Positions 59,648 to 64,000 of a stretch of DNA of 64,000 nucleotides are shown in pieces (position 1 is the stretch's first letter; each line of letters starts with the position of its first letter). The stretch covers positions 24,187 to 88,186 of the forward strand of contig WTGP01000043.1 of assembly GCA_011523505.1 (NCBI GenBank), read 5' to 3'. Source of the DNA: Gammaproteobacteria bacterium. GTDB taxonomy: Bacteria; Pseudomonadota; Gammaproteobacteria; Steroidobacterales; Foliamicaceae. A program made the position numbers and the translations under genes. The notes under the pieces are model-generated. The model was not told where the DNA came from, did not search any database, and saw only the letters and a program-made list of their open reading frames with translations.

Positions 59648-62428
59648 TCAGGATTCCAGGTTCTTCAGTCTTTCCAGTTGTTCGCGCAGGCTTTGAAGAT
59701 CGCGATTCAGTTCTTCCCGGCGGTCATGTACGCCCTGGACCACATCGGGCGGGGCCTTGTCCAGGAACTGCGGATTGGCCAGCTTTTTCTCGGCCGCCTG
59801 CAGGGCCTTTTCGGCCTGGTCGCGGAGCTTGCCGAGGCGGGCGCGTTCGGCCGCCGGGTCGATCACGCCGGCCAGGGGCGTCAGCAGCCGCAGTTCGCCG
59901 TGCAGGGCGGACGCGGCGGGCGGCGCCTCGGTATCCGCTGCGAGCAGCGTGAGTTTGTCCATGCCGGCCATCGGGTAAAGGAGCCCGGACAGCGATTCCA
60001 TCCGCTCGCGGTCCTCCCGGCGGCCACCCTGGGCCAGCACTTCCAGCCGGCGGCCGGGCGGCAGGTCCAGTTCACCGCGAATCTGGCGTATTCCAAGGAC
60101 AAATCCCTGAAGCCATTCGATTTCGTCTTCGGCCTCGCGGTCCTCGGGAAAGCCATCGGCTTCGGGCCAGGACGCGATCATCACGCTGTCGCCGCCAGTT
60201 CCCGCCAGCGGCGCGGTGCGCCGCCACAGCGCCTCGGTGATGAACGGCATGATCGGGTGCAGCGCCCGCAGCACGGCCTCCAGTACGCGAACCAGCGTGT
60301 GCCGGGCCGCGGCGGCGGCCTTTGCGTCGCCGCCGGCGAGCACGATCTTGGCCAGCTCCAGGTACCAGTCGCAGTATTCGCGCCACACGAAGTCGTACAT
60401 GGCGCGGCTCGCCAGGTCCAGCCGGTAGCTGTCCAGCCCCTCGGCGGTGGCCTTGAGGGCCTTGCCAAGGCGCGAGACGATCCAGCGGTCGGCGGGGCCC
60501 GGACGGGCGTCTTTCGACGGCGCGACGCCCTCGCTCCCGGACTGCTGCATGAAGACGAAGCGGGCCGCGTTCCACAACTTGGTGCAGAAATTGCGGTAGC
60601 CGGCGGTGCGGTCGAGATCGTAGCGGATGTCCTGGCCGGTGCTGGCCATGGCGGCGAAACTGAACCGCACGGCGTCGGCGCCGAAGGCCGGGATGCCTTC
60701 GGGGAACTGCTTGCGCGTGGCGCGCTCGATCTCCGGCGCCAGTTGCGGCTGCATCAGCCCGGCCGTTCTTTTCTCCACCAGCGTGGCCAGGTCCACGCCG
60801 TCGATCAGGTCCAGGGGGTCGATCACGTTGCCCCTGGATTTCGACATCTTCTGGCCTTCGTGGTCGCGGATCAGGCCGTGCACGTAAACCTCCCTGAACG
60901 GCACGTCGCCCATGAACTTCAGGCCCATCATGATCATCCGCGCGACCCAGAAGAACAGGATGTCGAAGCCGGTCACCAGCACCGTGCCCGGATAGAAGCG
61001 CTTCAGTTCCGGCGTTTCCTCCGGCCAGCCCAACGTCGAGAACGGCCACAGGGCCGAGGAAAACCAGGTGTCGAGCACGTCCTCGTCCCGCCGCAGCGGA
61101 TAGTCGTCCGGCAGCTTGTGCCGCCGGCGCGCCTCGGCTTCGTTACGGCCCACGAAGACCTCGCCGTCATCGCCGTACCAGGCGGGTATCCGGTGCCCCC
61201 ACCAGAGCTGGCGGCTGATGCACCAGTCCTCGATGTTGCGCATCCATTCGAAATAGGTGGCCGCCCAGTTTTCCGGAACGAAGCGCACGCGCCCGTCCTC
61301 GACCGCGGCGATGGCGGGCTCGGCCAGGGGCGCGGCGCGCACGTACCACTGGTCGGTCAGGAAGGGTTCCAGCACGGCCTGCGAGCGGTCGCCCCGCGGA
61401 ATGACGTGGCGGTGCTTTTTGACGCCCGCCAACGCGCCCTGTTCCCGTAGCGCCTCCACCACCGCCTTGCGGGCATCGAAGCGGTCGAGGCCGGCGAATG
61501 CCGGCGGCGCGGCGTCGTTGATTTGGGCCCGGGGGGTGAGCACGTTGATCGCGGGCAGGCCGTTGCGCCGGCCGATTTCGTAGTCGGTGAAGTCGTGCGC
61601 GGGCGTGACCTTGACGCAACCGGTGCCGAACTCGGGGTCCACCGCCTCGTCCGCCACGATGGGGATTTCCCGCCCGGTCAGCGGCAGGCGCACCGTTCGG
61701 CCCACGAGTTGCCGGTAACGCCCGTCTTCGGGATGCACGGCCACGCCGGTATCGCCAAGCATGGTCTCGGGGCGGGTCGTGTCCACCTCCACCGCGCCTT
61801 TGCCGTCCGTCAGCGGGTAGCGCAGACGCCACAGGTGGCCGTCCTCTTCGCTGGACACCACTTCCAGGTCGGACAGCGCGGTCTGCAGCACGGGGTCCCA
61901 GTTCACCAGCCGCTGCCCGCGGTAGATCAGGCCCTCTTCGTGCAGGCGCACGAAGACTTCCCGGACCGCACGGCTGCGCGCTTCGTCCAGCGTGAAACAG
62001 TCGCGCGAGAAGTCCAGCGACGCGCCCAGCCTCCGCAGCTGGTCCCCGATACGCCCGCCGGACGACTCCTTCCAGGCCCAGACGCGCCGGACGAACTCCT
62101 CGCGGCCCAGTTCGCGGCGGTTCAGTCCCTCGGCTTCGAGTTGCCGCTCCACCACCATCTGGGTGGCGATGCCGGCATGGTCCACGCCCGGCTGCCAGAG
62201 GGTGCAGTCGCCGCGCATGCGGTGGTAGCGGGTGAGCGCGTCCATCACCGTGTCCTGGAAGGCGTGCCCCATGTGCAGGCTGCCGGTCACGTTGGGCGGC
62301 GGTATCACGATGCAGAACGGAGGACCGTCCCCTCGCGGCGCGAACCATCCCGCCTCCTCCCACCGCCGGTAAGCCTCGCCCTCGATCTCCGCCGGCCGAT
62401 AGCGCTCGGCCAGCGATTGCCCGTTCAC
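59648..62428 (-). CDS. valS: Valyl-tRNA synthetase
   Basis: A 926-residue class-I aminoacyl-tRNA synthetase that charges tRNA-Val. The catalytic motifs are [15 protein letters not shown] (HIGH) and [10 protein letters not shown] (KMSKS), and the CP1 editing domain ([23 protein letters not shown]) is intact. The C-terminal Glu/Lys/Arg coiled coil (residues about 860-926) is normal. The start is GTG in a GTGA overlap with pepA. In E. coli holC lies between pepA and valS, but not here. Confidence 0.97.
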   Translation of the reverse strand: MNGQSLAERYRPAEIEGEAYRRWEEAGWFAPRGDGPPFCIVIPPPNVTGSLHMGHAFQDTVMDALTRYHRMRGDCTLWQPGVDHAGIATQMVVERQLEAEGLNRRELGREEFVRRVWAWKESSGGRIGDQLRRLGASLDFSRDCFTLDEARSRAVREVFVRLHEEGLIYRGQRLVNWDPVLQTALSDLEVVSSEEDGHLWRLRYPLTDGKGAVEVDTTRPETMLGDTGVAVHPEDGRYRQLVGRTVRLPLTGREIPIVADEAVDPEFGTGCVKVTPAHDFTDYEIGRRNGLPAINVLTPRAQINDAAPPAFAGLDRFDARKAVVEALREQGALAGVKKHRHVIPRGDRSQAVLEPFLTDQWYVRAAPLAEPAIAAVEDGRVRFVPENWAATYFEWMRNIEDWCISRQLWWGHRIPAWYGDDGEVFVGRNEAEARRRHKLPDDYPLRRDEDVLDTWFSSALWPFSTLGWPEETPELKRFYPGTVLVTGFDILFFWVARMIMMGLKFMGDVPFREVYVHGLIRDHEGQKMSKSRGNVIDPLDLIDGVDLATLVEKRTAGLMQPQLAPEIERATRKQFPEGIPAFGADAVRFSFAAMASTGQDIRYDLDRTAGYRNFCTKLWNAARFVFMQQSGSEGVAPSKDARPGPADRWIVSRLGKALKATAEGLDSYRLDLASRAMYDFVWREYCDWYLELAKIVLAGGDAKAAAAARHTLVRVLEAVLRALHPIMPFITEALWRRTAPLAGTGGDSVMIASWPEADGFPEDREAEDEIEWLQGFVLGIRQIRGELDLPPGRRLEVLAQGGRREDRERMESLSGLLYPMAGMDKLTLLAADTEAPPAASALHGELRLLTPLAGVIDPAAERARLGKLRDQAEKALQAAEKKLANPQFLDKAPPDVVQGVHDRREELNRDLQSLREQLERLKNLES

Positions 62429-63909
62429 TGGCCCAGCAGGAACTCGGTGAGCAGAGGCACGGGCCTTCCCGTGCTGCCCTTGCTGCCTCCGGTCTTCCAC
62501 GCCGTCCCGGCAATGTCCAGGTGCGCCCAGCGCGCATTCTTGACGAATCGCGAGAGGAAGCAGGCTGCAGTCGTTGCCCCGGCGAAGCGCGAGCCGATAT
62601 TGGCCATGTCGGCGAAATTGCTCTTCAGCTCCGGCATGTATTGCGGACCCATGGGCAGCCGCCAGGCCGGATCGCTGGCCGCTTCGCCTGCCGCGCGCAG
62701 CTCCTCGGCGAGGTCGTCGTTGTTGGCGAACAGGCCGCTGTAATGGCGCCCCAGCGCCATCAGGCAGGCGCCCGTAAGCGTGGCGACGTCCACCACCTTG
62801 GACGGCTTGTAGCGCAGCGAATAGTAGAGCGCATCCGCCAGTATCAGCCGGCCTTCGGCGTCCGTATTGAGGATTTCGATGGTCTCGCCGGACATCGCCT
62901 TGACGATGTCGCCCGGCTTCGTGGCCCGTCCGCTGGGCATGTTCTCCACGGCCGCGGCCAGTACCACCAGGTTGATCGGAAGCCTGAGTTCGATCGTGGC
63001 GTGCAGGGCCGCCAGCACCGAACCGGCCCCGCTCATGTCGAACTTCATCTCGTCCATCGCGCGCCCGGGCTTCAGCGAAATTCCGCCGGTGTCGAAGGTC
63101 ACGCCCTTGCCCACCAGCGCGACCGGAGGCGATTCGTCCGATGCGCCCCTGTAATGGAGCACGATCAGCCGGGGCTTCAGCTCGCTGCCTTCGCAAACCG
63201 ACAGCAGCGAATTCATCCCCAGTTCCTTCATTTCGTCTTCCTGAAGAACTTCGGCGGTGACGCGGGTGCTGCGGCGCGCCAGCTTGCGGGCTTCGGACTC
63301 CAGGTAGGCCGGAGTGCATACGTTTGCCGGCAGGTTGCCCAGCTCCCGCGCATAGTTGCGGGCCCGTCCGATGGCGCGGCCCTGCCTCAGGCCCAGTTTC
63401 GCCTGCGCCTCTTCCTCCTCGCCGTCGATCGCGACGGTGAGCCGGCGGTCCTTCGGCCGCGTGTCCTTGACCCTCTTGCGGGTTGCCGTGTATCGATAGG
63501 AGGCGTATAGCCATTGCTCGGCGAAACTGCGCGCCTTGCGCGTTGCGTCCATGCCCGGCACGTCTTCCAGCCCCATCAGGTTGATCACCGTGGTTGCGCT
63601 CGACCGCTCGGCCCGCTTTACGGCGGCCTCCACGGCCTTGCGCCAGCCGGCGGCATCAAGCTTGTCCCTGTTGCCGAGGCCGGCGAGCAGCAAATGGCGC
63701 ACGCCCAGCCGGCCCGTATGGGTAAGCAGCAGCGTTTCGCCGGACTTCCCGCGAATGTCGCCCGATGCCATGGCGTTGCCGATCAGATTGCGCAGACCCG
63801 CGCTCAGACCGGCGGTGGCTTTGGCCTGTTTTCCATCCTGATATACCGGGGCGATTGCCAGGTCAGCCTGTAAACTGTTCAAATTCTGCGTGGTGATTTC
63901 GAATTGCAT
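62425..63909 (-). CDS. pepA: Cytosol (leucyl) aminopeptidase
   Basis: A 494-residue M17 peptidase. The two-metal active site is seen in [24 protein letters not shown], and the family signature [14 protein letters not shown]. The N-terminal macro-like domain is present. It removes N-terminal residues from peptides and in some bacteria also binds DNA in site-specific recombination or gene control. ATG at 63909 is followed by MQFEITT, the usual start. The gene is first in a pepA-valS unit. Confidence 0.97.
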   Translation of the reverse strand: MQFEITTQNLNSLQADLAIAPVYQDGKQAKATAGLSAGLRNLIGNAMASGDIRGKSGETLLLTHTGRLGVRHLLLAGLGNRDKLDAAGWRKAVEAAVKRAERSSATTVINLMGLEDVPGMDATRKARSFAEQWLYASYRYTATRKRVKDTRPKDRRLTVAIDGEEEEAQAKLGLRQGRAIGRARNYARELGNLPANVCTPAYLESEARKLARRSTRVTAEVLQEDEMKELGMNSLLSVCEGSELKPRLIVLHYRGASDESPPVALVGKGVTFDTGGISLKPGRAMDEMKFDMSGAGSVLAALHATIELRLPINLVVLAAAVENMPSGRATKPGDIVKAMSGETIEILNTDAEGRLILADALYYSLRYKPSKVVDVATLTGACLMALGRHYSGLFANNDDLAEELRAAGEAASDPAWRLPMGPQYMPELKSNFADMANIGSRFAGATTAACFLSRFVKNARWAHLDIAGTAWKTGGSKGSTGRPVPLLTEFLLGQ

Positions 63910-64000
63910 GCGGTCGCCTCTTGAAAACCCTGCCGACGGCGCTGCTTTAAGGGAATCGGCGCAGGCCGTAACGGTGGCTCATTCTATTGCCTTTGAGGAA
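63910..64000 (-). promoter_or_regulatory. Upstream region of pepA (partial)
   Basis: The remaining 91 bases lie upstream of pepA. On the minus strand a TAGAAT box at 63986-63981, about 72 bases before the ATG, could be a -10 element; its -35 would fall at or beyond the window edge. No gene is recognised. In many gammaproteobacteria a divergent lptF gene lies here, beyond the window. Confidence 0.22.

Overview
The window is high-GC, densely packed chromosomal DNA with many stop/start overlaps (ATGA, GTGA). Gene content and order (biotin operon, pepA-valS, dsbB, several TonB-dependent receptors, HME-RND efflux, a Zrg-like zinc locus) point to a gammaproteobacterium with aerobic, heterotrophic metabolism. 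No rRNA, tRNA, CRISPR, phage or insertion-sequence genes were seen. No gene-free stretch exceeds 300 bases; the longest are 7589-7818, 33037-33262 and 22312-22478.

Layout. 1-2857: tail of an aldehyde dehydrogenase, a VOC protein, and a DUF485/ActP-like symporter pair. 2875-7588: biotin operon bioB-bioF-(exported peroxiredoxin)-bioD-bioA, then a palindromic repeat and a crotonase. 8728-16727: an unusual same-strand cluster encoding a metal-efflux-type permease fused to an SPFH domain, two more SPFH (HflC/HflK-like) proteins, an orphan type-I periplasmic binding protein, an unknown three-helix membrane protein, a ZIP transporter and a PiT-like membrane protein. 16702-22311 (minus): a CzcCBA-type RND efflux system. 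22479-28664 (plus): a cupin protein, a small secreted Cys/His protein, a TonB receptor with His/Glu-rich insertions, and a Zrg-like set (DUF2796, ABC ATPase, FtsX-type permease, DUF3299), probably for zinc uptake. About 20 kb is therefore devoted to transition-metal traffic, with export and import modules side by side.

28682-36334: glyoxalase I, an FAD-linked 2-hydroxyacid-type dehydrogenase and two TonB receptors. 36358-40462 (minus): M20 carbamoylase-type hydrolase, an exported protein of unknown function, two SDRs and a PqqC/heme-oxygenase-like putative di-iron oxidase. 40514-48131 (minus): six overlapping catabolic genes (FAD oxidase, acyl-CoA ligase, AcuI-type reductase, nitrilase-type amidase, GMC oxidoreductase, DUF2817 hydrolase). 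48227-50723 (plus): GPH-type symporter, a SnoaL-like protein and a diheme cytochrome c. 50742-55273 (minus): 3-hydroxyacyl-CoA dehydrogenase-like and opine-dehydrogenase-like enzymes with a TonB receptor. 55401-63909 (minus): dsbB, indolepyruvate oxidoreductase, valS and pepA.

The best candidate for an undescribed system is the permease-SPFH cluster at 8.7-16.7 kb. My working model is an HflKC-like SPFH assembly covalently joined to a metal permease, acting with ZIP and PiT-like carriers and a ligand-binding protein. The domain calls come from reading motifs; the joint function is inference.
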